Positions 55,307-63,622 of a DNA stretch of 64,000 nt are shown in pieces. A program made the translations under genes and the position numbers. Source of the stretch: Roseovarius sp. 217 (lineage in GTDB: Bacteria > Pseudomonadota > Alphaproteobacteria > Rhodobacterales > Rhodobacteraceae); assembly GCF_000152845.1 (NCBI RefSeq), contig NZ_CH902584.1, forward strand, positions 1,246,479-1,310,478. Reading direction: 5' to 3'. Position 1 is the first letter of the stretch. Each line of letters begins with the position of its first letter. The notes under the pieces were generated by a model. The model worked only from the letters and a program-made list of their open reading frames with translations, searched no databases and was not told the origin of the DNA.

Positions 55307-57713
55307 AACGCGCAGCTATTCACTTCAACGTCGCCTTTTGTCGCTGATGGCGCTGGGATTTATGGCCCTTTTATTGATCATTTCGCTGTTGCTTTGGAAC
55401 TATGCACGCGGGGCCGCAAACCGGACTTACGACCTCTTACTGGCGGGGGCGGCGTTGGCTATCTTGGAGCGCGTATCACCCGGTCCTAATGGCCCTTCGA
55501 TCGACCTGCCGTCTTCGGCCATGGAAATCCTCGCACTCGCGCCCGATGACCGGGTCGTCTACCGGGTTTTTTCGCCTGATACGGGGGTGATTACAGGCAC
55601 CACTGATCTGCCGGTTCCTTCGGATATGGCGTTGCAGGCAACACCGGTCTTTTTTGATGCACCTTATGGCGATCCATTCCGTTTCGTCTTACAGGGGCGT
55701 CAGATGAATTCGCCAGATGGGCGACTTTGGGTTGCAGTCCAGATCGGCCAGACCCTTGAAGCAAGGCACGCGCAGCAATTGTCTCTTTTCTTGAACGGAA
55801 TGACGGGCTTGGCCGGCATCTCATTGATCGGCCTTGGGTTTGTCTGGCTTGCGATCCGGCGCGCGCTTTCTCCTTTGCGCCAGATCGAGGCCGATTTAAG
55901 CGCGCGTTCGCCCGGCGACCTCACCCCTGTCGAGGAGGCCTCTCCGAGTGAAATCAGCGGTCTCTTTGACGCGATCAACGGCTTTATCGTCCGCCTTGAC
56001 CGAAACCTAAAACTGACCGAAGGCTTTATCGCCGATGTCGCGCACCAGATCCGCACGTCGCTGTCTGCGCTCCAAGGCCATTTGTCGTTGGCGGTCGACT
56101 CCAAGGATCCGAAGAAAATGCATGCGCGTCTTGTCCGGGCCGAACTGCAAGCCGAGCGGACTGTGCGTTTGACCAATCAGCTTTTGGCGAATGCTATGGT
56201 GATCCACAGGTCCGACCGCGCGACATTGAAACCGATCGCCCTAAAACCTGTTGTCCGTGACACAGTTGCCGAAATGCTCCGTGACAGTCGTATGCGCAAA
56301 ATCATTGTGACCTTTGATGCGGATCAGGTTGCGGACGGGGAGGACATAGTTATTGCGGACGCTCTGTCGATCCGCGAAGCCCTGCGCAACCTCATCGACA
56401 ATGCGATCCGCCATGGTCCGCCCGACAACACGATCGACATCACACTGGGCATCGAAGATGATGCATTGGCGCTGAAGGTCGAAGACGCGGGACCCGGGAT
56501 TCCCGAAGCTGACCGTGCACGCGCCACAGAGCGGTTTACATCCATGCGGCAAGACACCGCCGGATCGGGCTTGGGCCGTGCGATCGTGCAGGCGGTCGTC
56601 GATGGGCATCACGCGAAGTTGCGCCTCGGGACCGCGCGCAAAGGGGGTCTTTCCGTGATGATCGCTTTTCCAAGAGCCATCGGGCGTGCCGCCACATCAC
56701 TGTTTATCATCATCGCTTTGGCTTTAGGATTGGTTGTGCCCGACGGGGCAGTTGCGCAGACGATTACAATATTTAGCGCCACTGACACCCCCGCGATGGC
56801 CCCTGTTATCGCAGAATTCGAAGCGCGCAATCCCAGTGTGACGATTGTGTATGAAGAATACCAGACGGTTGCGCTGCACGAGGCAATGTTGGCTGGTGCG
56901 GCACCTGACGTGGTTATCAGCTCGGCGATGAACCTACAGGTCGATCTGGTTAACCGGGGTATTGCGCGGCGGCTCGATATGCCCGAAGCCGAAGCTCTGC
57001 CAGAGTGGTCCACTTGGCGCTCCGAACTTTTTGGTTTTACTTTCGAACCAGCCGTTATCATCTACAACAGCGAATTATTTACCCCCGAGTATCTGCCCAA
57101 AGAACACCGTGAACTGGCCAATTTTATTCGCGACAACGCAATAACGCTGGAAGGGCGCATCGGCATCTATGACCTTCGCGGCTCTGGAATTGGTTATCTT
57201 TTTGCCACCCAAGATGCCGAACAGGGGATGCAGTCGCAGCGGATCACCGAGATCCTTGGTCAAAGTGGCGTTCGGACATTTTGTTGCACCTCGGATATGG
57301 TGGCGGCGACCGCATCAGGCGAAATCTCGCTTGCGATCAACGTGATTGGCTCTTATGCGATGTCTCTGGCCGCTCAAGACCCACGCGTGGGGGTGCACTT
57401 CTTGTCGGATTACAATCTTGTCATGGCCCGCAGTGCGTTTATACCCAAAATCGCACCCAATCCTGCAGCTGCCGAACTCTTTGTAAGATTCTTGATCTCC
57501 GAAGACGGACAGCACGTCGTCGCAACCCAATCGCAACTCATTCCGATCCTCGAGGTCGCAGAAATCGAAAGCTGGGCCTTCTCTCAATTGCGTGCGCAAA
57601 AGGGTAGTTTCCTGCCCATTCGCCTCGGGCCTGGTCTGCTAACCTATCTCGACAATCTCAAAAAGAGCAATTTTTTGGAAGGATGGGACGCCTCAGTGCG
57701 GCGTTCACGATGA
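55287..57713 (+). CDS. tctE: TctE-type sensor histidine kinase fused to a periplasmic solute-binding protein
   Basis: 808 residues in one uninterrupted frame. Residues 18-40: membrane helix; 45-165: periplasmic sensor region of the two-component kinase N-terminal type; 168-190: second helix; HAMP-like linker; H253 in DVAHQIRTSLSAL (Ser replaces the usual Pro after Thr); N box LRNLIDNAIRHG (366-377); G1 VEDAGPGIP; G2 GSGLGRAIVQ; ATPase end near 458. Residues 466-490 are a hydrophobic signal-like segment ending AVAQ. Residues 491-808 match iron(III)/thiamine-type ABC binding proteins (TITIFSATDTPAMAPVIAEF). A GGGGG tract (56643-56647) precedes in-frame GTG 56655 and ATG 56658, so a separate binding protein could also be made. 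Two ATGs (55287, 55296) are possible starts. Confidence 0.9.
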   Translation: MLPMTSKTRSYSLQRRLLSLMALGFMALLLIISLLLWNYARGAANRTYDLLLAGAALAILERVSPGPNGPSIDLPSSAMEILALAPDDRVVYRVFSPDTGVITGTTDLPVPSDMALQATPVFFDAPYGDPFRFVLQGRQMNSPDGRLWVAVQIGQTLEARHAQQLSLFLNGMTGLAGISLIGLGFVWLAIRRALSPLRQIEADLSARSPGDLTPVEEASPSEISGLFDAINGFIVRLDRNLKLTEGFIADVAHQIRTSLSALQGHLSLAVDSKDPKKMHARLVRAELQAERTVRLTNQLLANAMVIHRSDRATLKPIALKPVVRDTVAEMLRDSRMRKIIVTFDADQVADGEDIVIADALSIREALRNLIDNAIRHGPPDNTIDITLGIEDDALALKVEDAGPGIPEADRARATERFTSMRQDTAGSGLGRAIVQAVVDGHHAKLRLGTARKGGLSVMIAFPRAIGRAATSLFIIIALALGLVVPDGAVAQTITIFSATDTPAMAPVIAEFEARNPSVTIVYEEYQTVALHEAMLAGAAPDVVISSAMNLQVDLVNRGIARRLDMPEAEALPEWSTWRSELFGFTFEPAVIIYNSELFTPEYLPKEHRELANFIRDNAITLEGRIGIYDLRGSGIGYLFATQDAEQGMQSQRITEILGQSGVRTFCCTSDMVAATASGEISLAINVIGSYAMSLAAQDPRVGVHFLSDYNLVMARSAFIPKIAPNPAAAELFVRFLISEDGQHVVATQSQLIPILEVAEIESWAFSQLRAQKGSFLPIRLGPGLLTYLDNLKKSNFLEGWDASVRRSR

Positions 57714-57938
57714 AGGCTATTCGATTAGCCGGTCCCGTCGCGCTCGGTTTATAACGTAAAGCTAATTTGAGATTTATTTCGAACCCAAAGCCGACTTTTG
57801 AACAACATGCAGCATTCGCCAAAATGGGTTCGAACCGGACCTCCGCCGCAATAGGCACCAAGGTCCGCTAGTGGAATGTACCGGCTGCTTCACCCGGCAG
57901 GTTAGGCTGAGCCTATTTCTGCAAACAGGAGAAGTAGC

Positions 57939-58084
57939 ATGGCGAAGAACGACTTTGATGAACTGATGTCGCTAGGGATCGATATTGGCAAAGACACATT
58001 CCACTTGGTGGGTTTGGATCAGGCGGAGCGGGCCCTGCGGAAACAGATCAAGCACCTCGCGTTAGTCGCGACATTTGAAAAGCT
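57939..58084 (+). pseudogene. IS110-family transposase, N-terminal stub
   Basis: The frame MAKNDFDELMSLGIDIGKDT (with the first catalytic Asp of the DEDD nuclease) and IKHLALVATFEKL matches the start of IS110-family transposases, which are about 340 residues. Similarity stops after FEKL, at the point where DsbA-like sequence begins. The upstream 90 bp (from about 57850) probably holds the left end of the element. It is non-functional. Confidence 0.85.
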
Positions 58085-58330
58085 GTTTATCTCAGACAAT
58101 TGGCCGCCGATCAGGGCATAGACGGAGACCGTCTCTTGCATGATATGAACTCTACCCGAGTAGCACAGAGGCTGAACCAATCCGCGAGGCTGGCCCGGCA
58201 ACTGGGCTTTTATGGCTCGCCTGGTTTCGTGATCGGCCGAACTGTCATTCTGGGAAACCTGACAACACGTCAGTTGCATCGCATTCTGGTCATGGAACGG
58301 GCTGAACCTATGCCCTATCCGTGCCGGTGA
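58079..58330 (+). pseudogene. C-terminal fragment of a DsbA-like thioredoxin-fold protein
   Basis: In a frame different from the IS110 stub, about 83 residues (YLRQLAADQGIDGDRLLHDM through LGFYGSPGFVIGRTVILG to the stop) match the last third of DsbA family proteins, including the cis-proline loop GSPGF. The N-terminal CxxC half is absent, so the gene is broken, most likely by IS110 insertion followed by deletion. Confidence 0.75.
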
Positions 58331-58754
58331 ACCGCGGTGTCAGATGGATGCAAAATCTTTAAAGATCATCTTTGGTGTTGAAATGGGTTTCAGGGGTATT
58401 CCGGATGCCGGTCCGGGCTCTCTGGGTTTTGGGGCTGGTTTTGCCATCTTGCGCCTCCGCTGATCTGCGGCTACCGGCCAAAATGCGCCTGACCGGCGCT
58501 GCGGGTTTAATTTCGTGCGGAGGCACAGGGCCTGAAACGACTACTTTAAAATCACTGAAAAACTTGGGCAGACCGCCCTCCGCAACCCCAGTGTGTCAAG
58601 TCGAGGCGGTTTGATCTACGGGGCAGTTGGAAAAACTGTGTCGCCAATTCGGGGAAAATGTGGCGACATCATGGCAGAGCATGAACTGTCTGGAAGTGGC
58701 GGGCACTTCGTGGCACACCGTCAGACGTAATTCAAACTGTTGAGCGGGGCTCTC
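58331..58754. other. 424-bp stretch before polA without a recognised gene
   Basis: Short open frames on both strands show no family resemblance and no ribosome site. A 12-bp perfect palindrome ATCTTTAAAGAT is at 58355-58366. The polA promoter should lie in the last 100 bases, but I see no convincing -35/-10 pair. It may be debris from the rearrangement that broke the dsbA-like gene. Confidence 0.5.
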
Positions 58755-61565
58755 ATGACCATGCAATTCGGAAAAGGCTGTCACCTGCATCTGATTGATG
58801 GCTCGTCGTTCATTTTCAGAGCCTATCACGCGTTGCCACCGCTCACGCGCAAATCCGACGGACTTCCCATCGGGGCGGTGTCAGGCTTTTGCAACATGCT
58901 GCAACGCTATGTAGAAGGGAATAACGGTCCTGACGCGCCGACCCATGTGGCGGTGATTTTCGACAAGGGCAGCCACACGTTCCGCAACGATCTCTATCCC
59001 GAGTACAAGGCCAATCGCGAGGCGATGCCCGAGGACCTGCGTCCGCAGATCCCGCTGACTCGTGAGGCGACCCGCGCCTTTAACATCGCATGTGAAGAAA
59101 TCGAGGGCTTTGAGGCGGATGACATCATCGCCACGCTCGCCTGTCAGGCGCGCGATCTGGGTGGGCGCGTGACGATCATCTCGTCTGACAAGGATCTGAT
59201 GCAGCTTGTCGGTAACGGCGTTGAGATGCTGGATGCAATGAAGAACCGGCTGATTGATGTCGACGGCGTGCGTGAGAAATTCGGCGTGACCCCGGATCGC
59301 GTGGTCGATGTGCAGGCTTTGGCCGGGGATAGTGTCGATAACGTGCCGGGCGCGCCGGGGATCGGGATCAAGACTGCGGCGCTCCTGATCAACGAATTCG
59401 GCTCTTTGGAGGCGCTTCTGGACCGCGCCGGGGAAATCAAGCAGCCGAAGCGCCGCGACACCCTAATTGAAAAGCGCGATCAGATCGAGATGTCCAAGCG
59501 GCTTGTGCAGCTCGACTGCAACACACCGCTTGAGTTCACGCTTGACGATCTCGAGGTGCGCGATCCTGATCCGGAGGTTTTACTGTGCTTTCTGGCGCAG
59601 ATGGAGTTTCGCACCCTGTCGAAACGCATCGCGGATGCCTTGGGTAAAGACGCACCTACCATTCCTGAACCGAAGCCACAGCAAGCGGCGGATGAGGGGC
59701 AATCCGTCGCGGATTGGCCTGCAATAGAGCCTGAAACCTACGAGCGCGTTTCGGATCAAAAGAGCCTCGACGCGTGGATCGCAGCGATCCGGTCGCAGGG
59801 CTATGTGGCGGTTGACACCGAAACCACCTCGCTCAATGAAATGCAGGCTGATTTGGTGGGCATATCCCTCGCCATCGCACCGGGCCGGGCCTGTTATATC
59901 CCGCTGACGCATAAGGACGGCGCGGCGGATGATCTCTTTGGGTCTGACAAAATGGCAGAGGGGCAAATGCCGGTTGCAGATGCCCTCGCCGCCCTTAAGC
60001 CGGTTCTGGAGGATCATGCCATCCTCAAGATCGGCCAAAACATGAAATACGACGCCAAGATATTTGCCGCGCGCGGTATTACGGTCGAGCCGATCGACGA
60101 CACGATGCTGATGTCCTATGCGCTGCATGCGGGGCTGCATGGTCATGGTATGGACGCGCTGTCAGAACGGTATTTGATGCATACGCCGATTCCGATCAAA
60201 TCACTGCTTGGGTCTGGCAAAACTGCCGTGACGTTTGACCGTGTGCCGGTTGATGAGGCGGTGAAATATGCCGCTGAGGACGCAGATATCACGCTACGTC
60301 TCTGGCTGACCTTCAAGCCGCAACTCCACCGCGCCCGCGTTACGACGGTCTATGAAACGCTAGAGCGCCCTTTGGTGCCGGTTCTGGCCCAGATGGAACG
60401 CTACGGCGTCAAGGTTGATCGCGCTACGCTGCGTGCCATGTCGGGCAAGTTTGCTCAGAAAATGGCAGCGTTAGAGTCTGAAATACACGAGCTAGCGGGG
60501 CGTAGCTTCAATGTCGGGTCGCCCAAGCAATTGGGGGAAATCCTGTTTGATGAGATGGGCCTTTCGGGCGGGGAGAAAGGTAAGACCGGGGCATATGCGA
60601 CCGGTGCAGATGTGCTTGAAGACCTCGCGACCGAACACGAGTTGCCAGCGCGTGTGCTTGATTGGCGGCAGTTGAGCAAGTTGAAATCGACCTATACCGA
60701 TGCGCTTCAGGATCATATCGACCCGGATACGGGACGGGTTCATACATCCTATGTCCAAGCAGGGGCGAACACGGGGCGCCTCGCCTCGACCGATCCCAAT
60801 CTGCAGAACATCCCCGTGCGGAGCGAGGAGGGCCGCCGTATCCGCGAGGCCTTTGTTGCCGCGTCTGGCCACCGCCTTGTCAGTCTCGACTACAGCCAGA
60901 TCGAGCTGCGCATTCTCGCGCATGTGGCGGAGATAGAGACGCTCAAGCAGGCATTCAGAGAGGGGCATGACATCCACGCCATGACGGCATCAGAGATGTT
61001 CAATGTGCCGCTGGACCAGATGACGCCCGAGATTCGCCGCCAGGCCAAGGCGATCAATTTCGGGGTTATCTATGGGATTTCGGGCTTTGGCCTCGCGCGC
61101 AACCTGCGCATCCCGAGGTCCGAGGCCCAAGGCTTTATCGACCGGTACTTCGAACGCTTTCCGGGTATCAAGGATTACATGGACGCGACGGTCGCCTTTG
61201 CCAAGGAACACGGCTATGTTCAGACTCTGTTTGGCCGCAAGATCCACACCCCCGAGATTTCTGCCAAAGGTCCGCGCGCCGGTTTTGCCCGCCGTGCGGC
61301 GATCAATGCGCCGATTCAGGGCAGCGCCGCCGACATCATTCGCCGCGCGATGATCCGAATGCCGGACGCGATTGAAGGGCTGCCCTGCAAGATGCTCTTG
61401 CAGGTCCATGACGAGTTGATCTTTGAAGTGGCCGAAGAGGCTACAGACAGGCTGATCGAGATTGCGCGCGATGTGATGCAGGGAGCGGCAAGCCCGGCGG
61501 TGCATCTCGATGTGCCTTTGGTCGTGGATGCGGGACAGGGTGTGAACTGGGCAGAGGCGCATTGA
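58755..61565 (+). CDS. polA: DNA polymerase I
   Basis: PolA fills gaps and removes RNA primers. Residues 1-~290 form the 5' nuclease (LIDGSSFIFRAYHALPPLT, GFEADDIIATLA, ALAGDSVDNVPGAPGIG). Residues ~320-510 form a 3'-5' exonuclease with the first motif intact (VAVDTETTSLNE), and the polymerase domain follows (SLDYSQIELRILAH, RRQAKAINFGVIYGIS, LLQVHDELIFE). 936 residues from ATG 58755; TTG 58740 and ATG 58761 are alternatives. Confidence 0.97.
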   Translation: MTMQFGKGCHLHLIDGSSFIFRAYHALPPLTRKSDGLPIGAVSGFCNMLQRYVEGNNGPDAPTHVAVIFDKGSHTFRNDLYPEYKANREAMPEDLRPQIPLTREATRAFNIACEEIEGFEADDIIATLACQARDLGGRVTIISSDKDLMQLVGNGVEMLDAMKNRLIDVDGVREKFGVTPDRVVDVQALAGDSVDNVPGAPGIGIKTAALLINEFGSLEALLDRAGEIKQPKRRDTLIEKRDQIEMSKRLVQLDCNTPLEFTLDDLEVRDPDPEVLLCFLAQMEFRTLSKRIADALGKDAPTIPEPKPQQAADEGQSVADWPAIEPETYERVSDQKSLDAWIAAIRSQGYVAVDTETTSLNEMQADLVGISLAIAPGRACYIPLTHKDGAADDLFGSDKMAEGQMPVADALAALKPVLEDHAILKIGQNMKYDAKIFAARGITVEPIDDTMLMSYALHAGLHGHGMDALSERYLMHTPIPIKSLLGSGKTAVTFDRVPVDEAVKYAAEDADITLRLWLTFKPQLHRARVTTVYETLERPLVPVLAQMERYGVKVDRATLRAMSGKFAQKMAALESEIHELAGRSFNVGSPKQLGEILFDEMGLSGGEKGKTGAYATGADVLEDLATEHELPARVLDWRQLSKLKSTYTDALQDHIDPDTGRVHTSYVQAGANTGRLASTDPNLQNIPVRSEEGRRIREAFVAASGHRLVSLDYSQIELRILAHVAEIETLKQAFREGHDIHAMTASEMFNVPLDQMTPEIRRQAKAINFGVIYGISGFGLARNLRIPRSEAQGFIDRYFERFPGIKDYMDATVAFAKEHGYVQTLFGRKIHTPEISAKGPRAGFARRAAINAPIQGSAADIIRRAMIRMPDAIEGLPCKMLLQVHDELIFEVAEEATDRLIEIARDVMQGAASPAVHLDVPLVVDAGQGVNWAEAH

Positions 61566-61680
61566 GCCTCGCAAGGCTTACCGACGCTCAGGCTTACCAA
61601 AGCGGCTAGGGAGCGCAGACCGCAAGGAACGATAAACGTCAGGGGTGTTCTCATGGTCGCGTTCCCTATCTCTTGTTCCT

Positions 61681-63558
61681 TTACCGCGCTGCGTTCTGAA
61701 CCAGCGTCGTGATCCGGCGCACGGCGACACGGCGGTTCAATCGCTCGGCCTCTTGAGTGGGGATCTTGAGGTAACTTTCTCCATAGCCTTGGACAACCAT
61801 ATTTTCTGCAGGCACGTCGAAATACTCGCTAAAGGCCAAGGCCACAGATTCCGCGCGGCGATCAGACAACAGCAGATTGTAACCGGGTGCGCCGACAGCA
61901 TCGGTATAGCCCTCGATGAGGAACAATTCAGTCGGGTCTTCCGCAATGAGATCGCGCATCATCACCCCCATCTCGCGCAGATTTTCTGCCTGAGAAGGCT
62001 GAATCGCCGCGGAGGCAGTGGCGAAAGTGACATTCTGCAGATTGATTTCTGGGCTCATTTGACGGACCTCGACGGTTTCACGCACTTGACGCAGGCTGAA
62101 TGTGCGGTCGATGTCGCCTCGATCGGCGGCAAGCAGGGCGCGTCGCAGGGCGTCGCGGTCGCTGGCGGCCTGATAGTCGAAGGAGTCATAGGCGGGCTTG
62201 GGCAGGTTGCGGACCTCGACCGGCTCAAAGCTGCGGGTGTCGTCAAACAGCAGATACTCGCGCCCGTCGGGGTCAACCTGTACTCGTCGCAGCACGCGGC
62301 CAGTTGCATCGCGGATGGTGATGATTTCAGAGCCATCGGCGCGCATCACATTGCTGCGGGTTGATCCGTCGCTGAAGCGTTCGGTGCGAACCTCTGATCC
62401 GGGTTGGCGCAGGAGGGCATCGTCGTCCTTGAGGATTTGGTACTCGTCATTCTCATCGACAACGACAACCCGGTCGCCTGTGTTCGATTCTACCCGCTTG
62501 TTGTTCAACACGAGCGCGCCCACGACCGCCGCGCCAAGGGCGACCAATCCGGCACGTTGCAAATCACTCATCCCGTTGTCGTTATTGGCCTGTGCCGCAG
62601 TGGTTTGTGCGGATGTGGTCGCCGCGTCAGGGGCGTCGGCCTTAAACTCTTCGTCACTGGAACGGCTTGTTTCTTCGGTCACAGTCTCGGTCGTCACGTC
62701 AGCGGATGGTTCGCTGTCTGTTTCGGCGGCAAGGGCTTGGGTAGACCCACTCTCGGCAATGGGAAGCGTGTTTTCAGCAGGCTCGTCTTCTGCTGATTGG
62801 GTCTCTGTGCTTGGTTCGCCGTCTGCTTCTTGTGCGTCTTGAGTTTCGGCAGAGGTTTGCGCGTTAGATTCGGGCGTTGCCTCTGCGTCCTCATTCGCCT
62901 CTGCTGCATTAGTGTCAGTTGCGACGTCGGCCTCTGCCTCGGCAGCTTCTGCTTCAGCAGCGGTGTCTTGGGCGGCCTGCGCCTCTGCTGCGGCGTCTGC
63001 TTCGGCTTGTGTTTCCGCTTCGGCTTTGGCCTCTGCCTCTGCGGCAGCCTCTGCTTCAGCAGCGCTGTCTTGAGCGGCCTTCGCCTCTGCTGCGGCGTCT
63101 GCTTCGGCTTGTGTTTCCGCTGCGGCTTTGGCCTCTGCCTCTGCGGCAGCCTCTGCTTCAGCAGCGCTGTCTTGAGCGGCTTGCGCCTCTACTGCGGCGT
63201 CTGCTTCGGCTTGTGCCTCTGCTTCTTTAGCGGCTTCGGCCGCAACATCTGCTTCGGCTTGCGTTTCCGGCGCTGCTTCTGCTTCGGCCGGCACCTCTGG
63301 GTCTTCGGCCGGCTGCTCCTCAGAGGCGGCTTGTGTCTCAGATTCGCTTGCGGCCGTCGCTTTGAGTTCGGCAATGTGCAGATCACACGTCAACTCATCA
63401 AGGATCTGCGCTTCGGCGCAGATTTCTTCGGGAGTTTGAATTGGGATTTCTTGCACAGCTTGTGCGTCCGAATTGGATTGTGCCACCACGGGATAGGGTT
63501 GAAGCAGGGAGAGGGCGATCATGATCGCCGTCGTCGATTTCAGAGATTTGCCGGTCAT
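61681..63558 (-). CDS. OmpA-family protein with a long Ala/Glu-rich repeat region
   Basis: From ATG 63558 (AGGAAA six bases upstream) there are 625 residues. Order: signal peptide (IALSLLQPYPVVAQ), an acidic Ala/Glu/Gln region (about 60-300) including a 34-residue tandem repeat, one hydrophobic helix (RAGLVALGAAVVGALVL), a middle domain, and a C-terminal OmpA peptidoglycan-binding domain (FATASAAIQPSQAENL, IEGYTDAVGAPGYNLLLSDR, NRRVAVRRI). It probably ties the envelope to peptidoglycan, the repeat acting as a spacer. Role inferred. Confidence 0.88.
   Translation of the reverse strand: MTGKSLKSTTAIMIALSLLQPYPVVAQSNSDAQAVQEIPIQTPEEICAEAQILDELTCDLHIAELKATAASESETQAASEEQPAEDPEVPAEAEAAPETQAEADVAAEAAKEAEAQAEADAAVEAQAAQDSAAEAEAAAEAEAKAAAETQAEADAAAEAKAAQDSAAEAEAAAEAEAKAEAETQAEADAAAEAQAAQDTAAEAEAAEAEADVATDTNAAEANEDAEATPESNAQTSAETQDAQEADGEPSTETQSAEDEPAENTLPIAESGSTQALAAETDSEPSADVTTETVTEETSRSSDEEFKADAPDAATTSAQTTAAQANNDNGMSDLQRAGLVALGAAVVGALVLNNKRVESNTGDRVVVVDENDEYQILKDDDALLRQPGSEVRTERFSDGSTRSNVMRADGSEIITIRDATGRVLRRVQVDPDGREYLLFDDTRSFEPVEVRNLPKPAYDSFDYQAASDRDALRRALLAADRGDIDRTFSLRQVRETVEVRQMSPEINLQNVTFATASAAIQPSQAENLREMGVMMRDLIAEDPTELFLIEGYTDAVGAPGYNLLLSDRRAESVALAFSEYFDVPAENMVVQGYGESYLKIPTQEAERLNRRVAVRRITTLVQNAAR
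62951..63226. repeat. 102-bp tandem repeat inside the OmpA-family gene (about 2.7 copies)
   Basis: GCTTCAGCAGC recurs at 62951, 63053 and 63155, exactly 102 bp apart, with near-identical sequence between. The unit encodes 34 residues rich in Ala, Glu and Gln (AEAKAAQDSAAEAEAAAEAE region). Copy number may vary by slippage or recombination. Confidence 0.9.
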
Positions 63559-63601
63559 GTCGTTTCCTCGCATTGAAAGATAAGAAGACTTGCGCCGCGC
63601 C

Positions 63602-63622
63602 GGGCCTTACATGAAAAGGCCC
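63602..63622. other. Hairpin in the leader of the OmpA-family gene
   Basis: Arms GGGCCTT and AAGGCCC are separated by 7 bp, 44 bp upstream of the ATG. It could be an RNA leader hairpin or protein site. The 10-mer GGGCCTTACA recurs at 63988-63997. Confidence 0.4.

Noticed and set aside
57658..57861. 67-codon minus-strand frame after the kinase-binding-protein fusion
   Set aside because: No ribosome site, no family resemblance, and it overlaps the end of the fusion gene; more likely IS-associated non-coding sequence.
58372..58614. 80-codon plus-strand frame before polA
   Set aside because: Hydrophobic N-terminus but no ribosome site or homology; adjacent to rearrangement debris.
62951..63226. 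Regular repeats considered as a CRISPR-like array
   Set aside because: The repeats are contiguous 102-bp units in frame with a protein-coding gene, with no distinct spacers.
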